Below, one piece after another: positions 22,459 to 34,100 of a DNA stretch of 64,000 nucleotides (positions are counted from its first letter, which is position 1; every line of letters begins with the position of its first letter). The position numbers and the translations under genes were made by a program. The stretch is from Clarireedia homoeocarpa. Its lineage: Eukaryota > Ascomycota > Leotiomycetes > Helotiales > Rutstroemiaceae. A model generated the notes under the pieces. It worked only from the letters and a program-made list of their open reading frames with translations, was not told the origin of the DNA and did not search any database. The DNA lies in assembly GCA_001465935.1 (NCBI GenBank), contig LNKV01000027.1:124001-188000 (forward strand), in the 5' to 3' direction.

Positions 22459-22676
22459 GCACCTGTGACGACTCGTACAGATTCGCACCTGAGTCGTGCA
22501 CACGCGGCTACATATATGGCCGGCCCGGATGCCCCTTCACTAAGGGTATCGCTAAGGTTAGCCCTAGGCCCCTCCGGTTCAATATAGGACTTCTTCTTCT
22601 TGTAAATAGTCTTAGCTCTTCAGTTCAATATTTTAACGTCATTCAGCACTTTTACTAGTGGTCTCGTCACAGCACC
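22459..22676. mobile_element. Solo LTR (208 bp) with 5-bp target duplication gcacc
   Basis: The element at 22464-22671 begins tgtgacga and ends tcgtcaca, a perfect 8-bp inverted terminal repeat. It is flanked by identical gcacc copies at 22459-22463 and 22672-22676. Like the LTR at 17890 it has no internal coding part, but its ends and length are different, so it comes from another retrotransposon family. It lies between the copy 1 kinase and the broken CorA-like gene, just beyond the point where the latter lost its membrane region. Confidence 0.85.
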
Positions 22677-22840
22677 GAACTCTTGGCTTTCAACCAAAAC
22701 TCCCCGGTTGATTTGTCTGAATCATTCGTGGAATATATGAAGAATATCACGTAGAAAAAGCTGTGTATTACAAATTAAAAACTCTAGATCAGCCCCGTTA
22801 ACTCAAATAGACAGAGAATTGATGCACCAACATTCCAGTG

Positions 22841-24281
22841 TCAAATATTCTGATATGAAATTGAACTAATACTGAGAGCTATTCTCTCTTTTCTTTTCTC
22901 CTGTCTAATGTTGAGCAATGTTTTTCGTATCGCAGAAAACAATTTCTTACCGTCAATTGGTGCATTGCTTCGTTCGACCGTTGGTTCAAAAAGAGAGAAA
23001 GATGGCCATATCAGTAACTGTAATGTAAAATCAATAATTCGAACGTGATGTACACACCAAATCCACTGTCGACTGTGCTTTACATTTGAGTGCTCGTGCT
23101 CGTTCGACATTGAGTTTTGTATCTTTGATATACTCATCAAATTCGTTAACAATAACCTTGTAAGTAATTCTCTCTGCGCTCGTAGGCAAATATTTGTTCC
23201 TCTATAAATATGTTTGGCATTGCAGCCGCAGTCCATCTATTGAGTCCAGCATAGTTGGTAAGATAACCATCAAATCCATTACAAGACCCTCCAGAACGTT
23301 TAATCCTTGACGTCTTCCGAACTTTTTGTCCCAGCCTTGAGCACCATCGTCGTCAGTATCAGAGTTTTAACATAGTATTTTGATTGTCTTGTGATCTTGA
23401 GAATTAATTCTATCCATTGATTGTGTGAAATTACCTGGTCCTGCAACTTAGATTCTATACTTGCCATGTAGTCTTGCTATCCCGCCGAGCTGTCAGATAT
23501 TATTATCTTATGAATGACCCAGGGGCATGTCCTGGTCTTTGTGGCTGCTGCCCCCCTTGAGATACTGAGCAATTTTCGACTCCGCATTCTCACTAGCAGC
23601 AATGAGCAAGAACCTTGATTGCAAGTTGACTCGCTGCAATTTTGGGGCAAATGAAGAGTCGTCACTTTTGATATAGTGATATAGTCCCGTTTGGCGAATT
23701 GACCATGGGTTTGTAATGCCTCTGTGATTGAGTTCAAAACGACGGACAACGTATGCTGATTCTGGTGATGGTCAGTTAAGAGGACTCACATCACATATGA
23801 TTGAGATTTTGGAATGACTTATATACCTTGGAGCTTATGAAGTCTGACACCCATCTTGATGGTTGATCTTGTTCAAAATTGCGGAAATGTCAACTCATTC
23901 TCTTTCGTTTTCCTGCCCAAGACAAATATGCAGTTCTAAAACAGTGGGAATATATCATAGATTTCATGACGTCTTCAAACAACGATCTATCAATGTTGAG
24001 CCTCGTCCAGGAACGATTATGTCTCACGAAAAGCATCTGACAAATATCGTCTGTTTCATACAGTTCTTGAGCTGGGAAACATCGCGAACGTCTTGATTCC
24101 AAAGTAATCTAGGCTTTCCTTCATCTTGCTTTGAATGTGAATTGAGAAGTCGACTTATTTGCAGCAGAGATTTATTAGAAGATGGACCATGGAACAATCT
24201 TCCTCCTGCATCTGCAGCAATTCTCGGTTGAAGCTGCTCCAAATTGTCAGAGTTTAGATCCACGTCCATTCTGAATCGCAT
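22841..24281 (-). pseudogene. Broken CorA-like protein gene, copy 1
   Basis: This is collinear with the intact copy at 31705-33533 but carries several lesions. The first exon opens with MDVDLNSDNLEQLQPR. It shifts frame near 24080 (the continuation ETDDICQMLFVRHNRSWTRL is in another frame) and shifts again near 23900, with a TGA soon after. The second exon homologue (AYVVRRFELNHRGITN ... NAESKIAQYL) and the FDEY-related segment (about 23060-23160) are visible in mixed frames with stops. The two C-terminal membrane segments of copy 2 have no counterpart here. The unit is therefore a truncated, frameshifted pseudogene, while the neighbouring kinase is open. Confidence 0.72.
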
Positions 24282-24882
24282 GCTCTGTAGTAGGCAAAGG
24301 CATTTCCAGAGTGCAAAATCTTTTCATTTTACATCGTGGATGGGGCGGGGCTATCATGAACGAATAAAAGCAACCCATAGCACTGCCTCGTGAAGCTAGC
24401 CGCCATCTTGCATAACGCTATTTGAAGATCCCCCGATCGGGACTCTTGCAGGTTGAAATTTTACTGTAATAGAAATATGCAGAACGGGAATTCCCCACGC
24501 TGAACACATTTTTCTTCATTCTTCATTTCATGCACAAACTCTCCTAATTGCAAAATTTGATTTTTATGAAAGACCCAAAGTTCATGTGTCACAGTTCTAA
24601 TCTAATTGCACACCCAGCCATTCTACCAGAGAATACTTTATATAGGAGCTGGTTATCGCGTTAAGCTATCCTCATGCCCAAATTGTAAAGCATTTCATCA
24701 TATCATAACCGCAAAGGTACTGTAACGCCCTTAAGATCACGCATGCACGAGGTTTCCTGCTGCTCCGTCCACTGACCTCCAGCTATGCCTTCACAAACTT
24801 AAACATTCCGCGGTCTAATAGCTCGACAATCTTGTATTTGGTCCTGCTTGCCGTCAGCTTTAGCTTCTCGGGAAATTAATGT

Positions 24883-25149
24883 TTATTTTACTTCGGTGAG
24901 TGGTGCTGTTTTCTCTTTACTGGTTGGATATATCTTATAGTGGTTCAGTCGTAACTGTGATTCAACTAAGTAAGCAAACTGTATTCAGGAGATTATAAAA
25001 CACATTTCTACCTCAACCCGGAAGTTATCGCCATCTTCTGATGTGCCATATATGCTCCTGAGAAGATTCATAAGTCTTCGTTGATCGACATACCCTCCTT
25101 CAATAATCTGAGGAGAAGCATCGTGGGAGTACGAGGAAGATGTGGACAT
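24883..25149 (-). CDS. Small VDQRRL-motif protein, copy 1 (69 residues)
   Basis: Exon 1 (25012-25149) encodes MSTSSSYSHDASPQIIEGGY, then VDQRRLMNLLRSIYGT and FRVE. Exon 2 (24954 downward) encodes LRLNHYKIYPTSKE and ends LTEVK at the TAA at 24883. The same two-exon layout with the same phase exists in copy 2 at 34101-34359. The residues PQII-[DE]-GGYVDQRRLM and LRLN-[RH]-YKIYP are conserved, which argues for real coding. It may instead be the N-terminal part of a longer product, because the GT after LTE is a possible donor in both copies. No function is known. Confidence 0.5.
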
Positions 25150-25454
25150 ATCGACACTGAATAATCAAAAGGTTATGGTACCACAAGATAATTAGAACAA
25201 TTACAAGACAGTGATAGTATAATTCGTGCTAATGGCAGCATTTAATAATGGTATACGACACCGTGGACGGGCAAACCTCGGTGTCTCATCTAATCATGAG
25301 AAACTGCAATAGCCTTTTAATAGCGCCAATGCAGCAGAGCAAGACAGGAGAAACAGGCGAGGTAGATTTTGATATTACGTCGCCCTCCTGCCACAACGAC
25401 CTACGTCGCACTCTTCTACCATTCACACGACTCAATTTCTTCCTAAAAACCTTG

Positions 25455-25706
25455 TTAATTGATGAGTTCAACATGCCTCACGACTGGCGACAAACATCTG
25501 TGAGAGCTGAAGGCACTGTAAGTGTGACCAGCCCATTCCGGATCTAGTAGATAAGGAGTGTCAGTAATAACTTCCTTTTGAGGAACATCTGGTGCGGTTG
25601 GTTCACAAACTTTGATAGTATAATTCGGTCCGGGGAACTTTCTGTCCAACAATGCCCGGAGCTTCGCCGGATCCACATAGCGCTCGTTTATGTTTTGAGT
25701 AACCAT
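25455..25706 (-). CDS. Small ORF related to the VDQRRL protein, copy 1
   Basis: The ATG at 25706 opens MVTQNINERYVDPAKLRALL followed by DRKFPGPNYTIKV, then a Pro/Asp-rich stretch, 83 residues in all. The pattern [ER]-Y-[VL]-D-x-x-[KR]-L-x-x-[LF]-L ... [FY] ... K-V is the same as in the small protein next to it. A shorter counterpart sits at the same place in unit 2 (34787-34918). The part after TIKV is not conserved and may be read-through into an intron. Candidate gene only. Confidence 0.35.
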   Translation of the reverse strand: MVTQNINERYVDPAKLRALLDRKFPGPNYTIKVCEPTAPDVPQKEVITDTPYLLDPEWAGHTYSAFSSHRCLSPVVRHVELIN

Positions 25707-25925
25707 ATTGATTTGGTTGCGTGATGATGTGATCCTATGAGCAAGTTCTGCAAGCCTTTTTTTCAAACGAGTTGGTGTTAGGCTTTCTTCAGAAGTGGGT
25801 GGGGAACATGAACATCAAGGCAGATTTTTCAATTCTTCTTATAGACAAAATCCAATGCGGCTCTATACGTATTTCTTCTTACACACAGTAAGGCGAACAA
25901 CAGGCTCTATAGTATTGACTGGGCC

Positions 25926-26135
25926 CTATATTCGGGTATCATTACATGATACTCCTCGTTGACCGATTGAATTGGGCTGGGGCAGAGCCTCAAGCCGTGA
26001 AACCAGGTCTACAATCTGGGTCATTTTCTCGGTGTGCTTCTCATCTCTGAGATCTAGACCCGAGACTTCAGCCGCAGGTTGCATAAGATTCGGCAGCAAG
26101 AAGTATGCCTCGCGGTACAGGAACTCGTGGCGCAC
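25926..26135 (-). other. Conserved segment of the duplicated unit (open 69-codon frame)
   Basis: The open frame reads MRHEFLYREAYFLLPNLMQP and later VSRLEALPQPNSIGQRG. The matching segment in unit 2 (about 35145-35320) also starts MRHE but has several stops. It may be a decayed exon. I cannot assign it to a gene. Confidence 0.3.
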
Positions 26136-28604
26136 TTAGATACGCTACCTCTTCTTGATCCAGTAACCTTCAATCCCTAATTGATGTCATGCAGCATATT
26201 TCCAGCATTATTATTCGTTCATTTCCCTCACACATGGATGTCGCATAGATGAACACACCTCCACTTTATATCCTCCAAAATCTCCATCAATGTAAGCTGA
26301 GGTTTATTAATTTTTGACTGCGCAGTGTGGTACACTTATCGCCCCAAAATTATCCTCCCGTATGTATCTGTCAGGAAGGTCATTTCCCGGACACAGAGTG
26401 GTACAACTATGATATGTCGGGCGCTCAATGACTCATATTCCACTGCATGCTTAAACTATCCAACAGTGCAAACGAGGCATCCTGAGAGTCTCATATCACA
26501 TTCCCATTCTGCCTTGAATTCATTTTTGGTTTTATGCGTGACCTACTATAATGTATTTAAAACAGATCGTGTAATAATAGAGGTAAATATAAGGTTATAA
26601 GCCATTTATCTTAGTCTCCTAATATTACTTATTCTCGTGAGACCCTGAAATCCAGAGACCAGAGCTATTACAAAGTCGCCTTCTTAGAGTACTAATACTT
26701 ATATTATTTCTTTCGCTACAGATCCTGTAAAATAAAATCTAGTAAACAATCTACTACGAGTTACATAGAAGTTAGATTTCGATTGTACCTATGAAGTCCT
26801 AGAGATACTATACTCCTAATATCTTCTCCCAATATACTTGATCCTGACTGAATTATCCTATCTAATTACCCGTATATCAGAAGTCCCCAGAGAAATATCT
26901 TATAATGTTGGTAAACCAGAGCCTTTTATATTATACTAATCTCGTATTATCGCCTCGGCTACCTGAGAGAAGTACCAGAAGTCTGATACTTCATTCTCCT
27001 GAATTTGTAACGCGAATAAATCCTTCCGTTTTTACTTGATAATAAACAAAATCTAATCGATTCTTGATTCTTATAAGGTTACTAATAATAAAAATAGATA
27101 GATAATAGTTTACTAGAATATCTATAGGATTCATCAGATTCATCAGCTTCTCTATTGTACTAGCTCGTCAATACAAGATATATTTTTATCAATATCAAGA
27201 AATAATACTTGATCGATCTCTTTTTCGAAAACGGACAAAGAGTGATATAACCTTTTTTCACGAGAGATAGTATTCTGAGATAGTTGGCTAAATATTCTTA
27301 TATCTTTTCCTTATATATTGATTACTACAGATAGAGAGAAGAAGGCTCTGTTAGTTAACTTAGCCACCGAATTGAAATGTATAGATGGATAAAACTTCCT
27401 ATTAGAATATTGTTTCGAGGATATCATAGATTAGCGTGATTGTCGCTATTCAAATACGTGGATGAAGTTATCGATGTAATAGATAAATGATGGTTTCCGA
27501 GGAAATTTTCCAAGTATTATACTCAAGTAGCTACACATTTCTCCCACTTGGCTAATAATTTTGTCCCATAAAGAAATAGTGCATAGTGTTTATATCGTAA
27601 TCAGCCTGTAAAATTATTAGTCAACTCGGTATAGAGTGCTATTTTAGATGGTCTGAAACCAAGTGTACTGTACAAAGCTCAGCTGTAAGTCCGTCGAGGT
27701 GATGATAGTGCAGGAGAAGTATCGGTAATCCAGTGAAAGTTTTGCGAGAAATGGATTGCGAATCGAAGAGGACTAAGAATAATTCAGTAAATCACTGCGG
27801 TTGTTTCACATGAAGAACCTCTCAACCTCGAAATCTTACACCAAGCGACGCAGAAACTAGAAAGTGATTTTAGCGTAAGTTGAAGCATGTACTCGCTGGA
27901 TTATAGTGCCACCCAATGTACCTATCTCTACAGATTAAAATATTTCCGCTTGAGCTCGTAAGAGATAATCATTGGTCTAATTCCTTGTTATTCTAGCATC
28001 AGAAATGACAAAGTAAGTCTAGACGCTCCGGCTAGTTCACCGCTCCCCTGAATTTTAGCGAGCGCACGGTGTCTCGAAGGCAAAAATAGGTACCAGGCCC
28101 CAACAAAAACAGTACCCTGAGTATCTTTGTAGTATTCATGATATATCTCATTTCAAAACGCGCCATTCTAATAATAAGAGTGCTTCCCCATTGCTCGAAG
28201 AACTATCTATGGTTATAATCTAAGAAGACAAGCTCGCCAAACCCCCAAGCTCCCAGAGTATGAAGTATTCTACATGCCGTTAAAATCATCTCCATCAGTG
28301 TTGTATATAATACAAATGTCAAGAAACCCCAGCCTTTATACGCCTCCGCCTCTAAAAATGTGCTATGGAAAAGGGGTTGTGTATAGTAAGTCATAGTAAT
28401 GAAGTGATCGAATATTTTGCCCTAAGTTATTTTCATTAGAGACCTTTCATCAAAGAAGAACGGATTATCTAAGCACATAACATGCTATTTTTAAGAATCA
28501 TTTGTGGATTCCATATTTCATAATGCAAAATTTCAGAGGAAAATAACCTTAAACAAGCACCACCCGGTGGCGCCGTTTCATTTCCTCCTGGCTATGCTCG
28601 CTGC
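26136..28604. repeat. AT-rich, RIP-like degraded repeat block
   Basis: No gene is supported over about 2.5 kb. The part from about 26560 to 27010 is homologous to 35660-36090 in unit 2, and the copy here is much richer in A/T. For example, at 26721-26750 versus 35804-35834 eight differences are visible, all transitions, and copy 1 always carries the A or T. The stretch 27000-28150 continues AT-rich with dense stops in all frames and no match in unit 2, probably another degraded transposon. From about 28150 to 28604 it is the 3' flank of the second kinase. Confidence 0.55.
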
Positions 28605-30822
28605 CTATTGATCGTCGGATTGTCTGGTAGGCACACGGAAATCAACCACAGGATTCCCATTTAAGACAATTTCGGGGGCCTGAATTTCTTTTCTCGGTTC
28701 GGCAGCCTCATCGGTGTGCTGCTGTGAATTAGCCAGAGATGAAGGATTGTTGATATTCTCAGGTGGATACGTCGAGGGATAAGGAACTGCTTTCAGCAAA
28801 TAAATTGGATCGTTTTTAGCCTTATCCAAGTATCCCTGCATAATCTCGTCGAGTTCAGTAATAGATATGCGATCTTTGGCTTCGATCAGGAGAAGACGCA
28901 TCATAATTGTGTCCAGCAGGTCGTGAATGAGCTCTGAGCATTTCTCATGCTGATGGAGTTGAAGCGCCCAATTCTTCACCTCTGGGCGAACTTTCGCGTC
29001 AAGTGTTTGATCCTTGGAATATAAAAGGGTGAAGAAGTTGTCATCATCTATTCCATAAACATTTGTAGTCCCTCTGAACTCTGCAAATTCATCGACCTCC
29101 GTTACCCCTTTCATAAGCCATGTAGCAAACTCCAGAAATACACACCCTAGGCTCCAAATATCATAACTTCGTGATACTGATTTCCGCAGATGGCACTCTG
29201 GAGGTTCGTAAGTCGGCGAAGATCTGATACCACTAGGGCTCAACCCAGACCTCGAATCTCTACCGTGAAATCGCCCCAATCCGAAGTCGGCGAGCTTCAA
29301 AATATGCGTTGTATAACAATTTTGAGATGATTCCGCGAAGTAAAGTATATTCTCTGGTTTGATGTCTCCGTGGCGGCCAAATTTCTCTTCGCCTTTCACT
29401 ACACTCAGCTTCGTATTGTCGAGTATACGCACACCACTTGTACCAGCACCATTGACATCTCGTGGAAATGATGAACGGCAATTATGTACGCGCTTCAAAG
29501 CACCTGTGAGTCCTGCCATTTGTTCCATACACCAAATCACAGTCTGTATTTCAAACTCAGGGTTCGGATAATCCTGCCAGTATTTTCGAAGATTACCATG
29601 AGCCCAAGGAAATATCAGATGATACTGAGTCCCCTGTTTGAATGTTGCCAGTAGTTTTATAAGATTCGGATGAGAAGTTCGCGATCCAAGCATTCTGAGC
29701 ACATCCACTTCTTTCTTGAATTCAGTTTCGTCGGGACTGAGAAGTTCTTTCACAGCTACCAAAGCCTGGGGGTCCTGTTATGATCAAAATTAGTCATGCT
29801 AGCTCTGAAATACATTCAGAATTCTTACTTACATTTAACTTGAATTCATGGTGAGATGGGAAGATTCGTACAGGGTACACCTTTCCATATGCTCCTTGTT
29901 TGCGAACATCTTCACCTTCTTCTAGGGGCATGAAAGGCAACAGATCATTTTCGTCAAGTTCGTAATCCCCGCCCAGGCAAAAAACCTTTGCCAGCATCCG
30001 CCACTGCACTTCTGCGAAGCTGGCTTTAAGCTTGTCCGGCCAACTCTCAAAGCTTTTCACAGGTCCCTTGTTTGTTCCTAAAAATGAAGGTTCTTGCTTT
30101 GGCATCTTCTTCGGCTTGTTGTATATCAATGGAAGATCTGTGTCAAAGATTTTCTCGTCCAAGACTTGGCGAATAATCGAGCCCTGATGGATCAACACCA
30201 AAATCGCATAGAGTTTTTTCGCTTCCTCTACGACTTTCTTAGCGTACTTATCAATCGATTCTTTTTCGAGCCCTGGATAGTTCAACGCCATGTCGTCGGC
30301 TACTGCCTCAAAAGTAAGAATCGCTTCCAGTCGGCCTCTGGGTATGATTCTTGCGAAATAAGGTTTGGTGATATATTCTTCAGCGTCTTCCAGCTGCTTG
30401 AATAGTGTTTGGGTTTTTTCATTCTTATTGGGATTAGATTGGAGGAGAGGAAATGTTGAACTGCCATTACTTCTTTCAGAAGAATCCGAATTTCGGCGAG
30501 GTGTTATATATGGAGACGGTGTGGGTGGAATGGAAGCATCTGATATTGACGTATCTGCTCGTATGTTGGGTATATCCAGTTTTTGGTCTGTTTCAATGTT
30601 TAACCTTAACGCGGACAAGTCCTGGCTTTCCTGGTGTGGGGGAGTACTACGAAAAATGGCGGGTTGTTGTGTAGTGGCGATCGTTTGTGATGACTGATCC
30701 AATGCAGATGCCATCCGATGCAGTTGAGGCTCGCGTAGTGATGATGATAATGATGCTTCCCCGCTTCGGATGTTTTGGCTCCGTCCCCATAGCCTAAAAC
30801 AAATACAATCGAGAAGTTTCAT
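28605..30822 (-). CDS. Protein kinase with long fungal N-terminal region, copy 2
   Basis: Two exons (29833-30822 and 28605-29774; 2160 nt, 719 residues), with the intron at exactly the same place as in copy 1. Motifs: glycine loop KQGAYGKVYPVRI, ATP-binding Lys in VAVKE (about residue 339), catalytic loop HGDIKPEN, ADFGLGRFHG, PTYEPPE, DIWSLGCVFLEF. The N-terminal helical region has AKKLYAILVLIHQGSIIRQV and DTDLPLIYN. The first about 25 residues (MKLLDCICFRLW) and the Ser-rich stretch differ strongly from copy 1, whereas the kinase core is well conserved, which fits an old duplication under constraint. Role and substrates unknown. It heads unit 2, next to the CorA-like gene. Confidence 0.9.
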
Positions 30823-31704
30823 TTGGATATGTTTACAAGAAAGCTAGAGACCAAGATTTGTGGTAAGTCTACATTGAGATACAGCGGCCTATTAAGTGCA
30901 ACTACAGGGTACCACCGAGCCAGTAGAAGTGGGCAGAATTGCGAACCACCACACTGCCCTCACAGAAACGTAGACTGTGAACTCGCTATTTTACACTGCC
31001 ATACACAGCCTACAGTGTGAGTTTAACCAGGTCGAGAAATTCATTGGCTGCCTTGGTGTAACATCTGAACGCCCTCTTCGGCGGTGACCCTTCCAGCCGC
31101 ATAATATTGGCTGCAATGCACCGTGGGCGGTATCGGTGAGCGGATTGAGAAGTTCTGTGATGCAATACTACATATGTGTGCCCGGAGGGATTGTGCAGGC
31201 AGAATTTGAAACTTGCTGAGAAAACAACAGTTTTGGGGGGCCATTACATCGTGGGTGTAATCATACCGTGTTTGCTTCATTGTTATAGAGAGCGGTATGT
31301 TATTCTTTCCCCATGCTCGCGGAGACGAGCGTTTTAAATGGCTCTTGCAGTTTCTTAGATGCCAAGGGCGCTTCCTAGACTATGAAATGATGAGAGACCT
31401 TCAAAGCATGAAGCAAACTTTGCCTTCATGATGTCTCACAGTCTCATTCCAAGAATAATTGGGAGTCATTCGGTCAAAACTACTGGTAATGCACGGTAGT
31501 GTGTAACAGGCTCTTGACTCCAATGAATAAGTTGTAGAGCGAGGATGAAGGCCCAAATCCTATAGGCCAGTCAACTGGGACTTAGACAACCAGATCACAA
31601 ATTACAGTTGATGGACTTTGATGCCCCATTGCATATTTCTCATAATGATGATATTATATGTAATTCAATAAACTTTATCTATACTGTCCGCCATATTCCA
31701 AGAA
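30823..31704. other. Intergenic region between kinase 2 and CorA-like gene
   Basis: No gene is supported. It holds the promoter of the kinase and the 3' flank of the CorA-like gene. At this place unit 1 has a solo LTR, which is absent here. Confidence 0.5.
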
Positions 31705-33533
31705 CTAGTCGGCTTTCACAGCAGTTATCAAACTACCGATACTTGATACTTCAGGGGACTTCGCCGGAGGCGATACAAAACCGTTCTCAATGTCTCGTGG
31801 CCTCACTTCTCCGGAAATGAGATCATTGCGTTTACGTTTTGTAGAGAGACAGTGGTTGATAAGGTTGCTGCGAAACATATGCGGCCAGTTCAGATGTCCT
31901 AATGTTCTTCTTTCGGCTAAACATACCCATATCCACCATAACATAATCGTTACAGCTGTCAATGGAACCGATACTGCAGCCAGAATCCAGGCATTTCCGG
32001 TCAGTGTCATGTGTCCAGTATCACTCGTTCGTACGAATTGAGTAGAGAAGAAATTCTATCATAATCAGCTTGACTGACAATTCTCATAATGATGGACCCA
32101 CCGCAACTATTGTGGTTGGAAGATAGATGAGGGTTATCACGGTGAGGATTTTAACGGCGGCAGCATCCTTCGTGCTTTTTTCCTGTGCCTGTGTAAGCAG
32201 AATACGTTGGAGGTATGGAGTGAGAGTTTTACAGTCAACTGATGCATCGAATCGTTTGAATGTTGACTCAAGAATAAAGATAGCTAGTTATGTTAGAGAT
32301 TTCACTTGAGTTTAGGCTTGATCGATGCTTTACACACCAGATTAACGGTTGATTCCGTCCTGAATTTGAGCTCCCTCGCCCGGTCAACATTGAGTTTTGC
32401 ATCTTTCACGTACTCATCAAACTCACGCAGAATCATTTCATGGTAATACTTTTCCGGATCCGTAAGTTCGACTTTGTTTCTTTCCAGGAATGTTCGGCAT
32501 TGCAGTCTCAGCCCATCAATCGTGTCAAGCATGGTGGGCACTATTATCATTAAATCCATCACGAAGTCCTCTATCACTTTCAATTCTTGTCTGCGACCAT
32601 ACTTCATGCTCCAGTCTGGTGGAGGTTCTTCGCCGCCATCAGGTCCGGAACATATGAGATCGACTGTCTAGTCAAAGATTTAGCTTCAGTGGTACGTTGC
32701 CGGTGGTAAATTGCGTTCAACTTACCTGCTCCCACAGTCTAGATTCTATGCTTGTCATGTAGTCTTGCCACCCGGCAAGACTGTCAGATATTATAATTCG
32801 GTGAATGTTCCATGGAGAGATGGGGCTTTTTATCAATGCAGCTTGTTTGAGATATTGCTCTATCTTAGATTCGGCACTCTCACTGGGAGCAGTAATCAAG
32901 AACCTTGACTGAAGGTCTTTTTGCCCTGACGTACCCACTCTAACCCCATGATAAACTCCTGTCTGGCGAATTGACCAACGATTAGAAATTTGTCGATGAT
33001 TGAGCTCGACTCGGCGAATAACGTACGCAGACTCTGCTTATGATTAACCACGACAACCTATGTGCATGAATATCATGATCGAAAGCTCTACCTTCCAGTT
33101 GGTAGGGTACAGGACCCAACATGAGATTTGACCTTGTTTTAAATCGAGGAAAATTTAGTTCATTCTCCCTATTTTTCCTGCCGAACGCAAATATGCAATC
33201 CCAAAAGAGTGGGAAGATATTGTAAAGATTCACGAGCTCTTCGAAGAGACTTCGCTGAATATTCAGTCTGGCCCAGGAACGGTCCTGCCGGATAAAGAAC
33301 AGCTGGCAAATATCATCTGCCCCACGAAGATCCTTGAGATGTGAACCATCGCAAACATTTTCGTTCCATGATAAGCGACTCTCTCCTTCATTTTGCCTGG
33401 AAAGTGGAGATAATAGCCGACATATCTGCAGACACGATTTCTCAGATGATGAAGGCTGGAACAAGGATGCGGCTCTGTCATTGATCTTTGATTGTAGTCT
33501 CTCTAGATCGTCGAGTTGTATACCTGTGTCCAT
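31705..33533 (-). CDS. CorA-like two-pass membrane protein, intact copy 2
   Basis: Five exons (33092-33533, 32726-33033, 32338-32667, 32102-32188, 31705-32055) sum to 1518 nt, 505 residues, with all phases closing. The N-terminal half is soluble (ICQLFFIRQDRSWARLNI; ESAYVIRRVELNHRQISNRW). A long helical region follows (FDEYVKDAKLNVDRARELKF), then AQEKSTKDAAAVK leads into membrane segment 1 (ILTVITLIYLPTTIVANFF) and, after FSTQFV and a short loop, segment 2 (AWILAAVSVPLTAVTIMLWW). This layout is that of fungal CorA-type Mg2+-transporter-like proteins. The signature GMN at the end of the first membrane helix is replaced by STQ, so ion transport is doubtful. A signalling or scaffolding role next to the kinase is speculation. 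Confidence 0.8.
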
Positions 33534-34100
33534 ATTCAGTTTTGTGATTTTATGTCGTTGGTATCGTATCGCACGCTAAAAACGAAAAATTGGTGCAGGG
33601 TGCCTCCATATACATCATGGATGATAGCGAGGCTATCGCGAGTGCACGAAAACAGCCCATTGCACTGCCTGCAGCTAATCGGCATCTTGCATATATTTAT
33701 TCTCGCACAAAACGGGCGCCTGTCATCTTGCATATATGTATTCTCGCACAAAACGGGCACTGTTGCTCCGCAGACCTCGGGCTCAGTACGAGTATTTCAA
33801 ACTCTTTCTCTTGCGTTCATCAACATCAGATTTTTTTCGCTTTCGTAACGTTCACATGATTTCTAAGCAAAGCAAAGATTGGAAAATCTAAGTTAACTGT
33901 GCGCCCGACCAGTGTACCCGAAAAATGCATTACAAAAAAACTCCTCGCAATCACACAGAAGATTTCCCCCTATTACAAGCTTTCTCATTACAGCTACTGG
34001 TACACCGACCGTACTTCTCAAATCTATCTATTCCTCGGTCTGTCCCAGCGACAATCTTGTATTTGTTCCTGTGTTCAATCAGCTTCGGTCTATGTAGCTG

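Noticed and set aside
33534..34100. Joining the small VDQRRL exons to the CorA-like gene by one long intron
   Set aside because: The frame would allow it, but the intron would be over 500 bp, far longer than others here, and both copies have a stop soon after the second exon.
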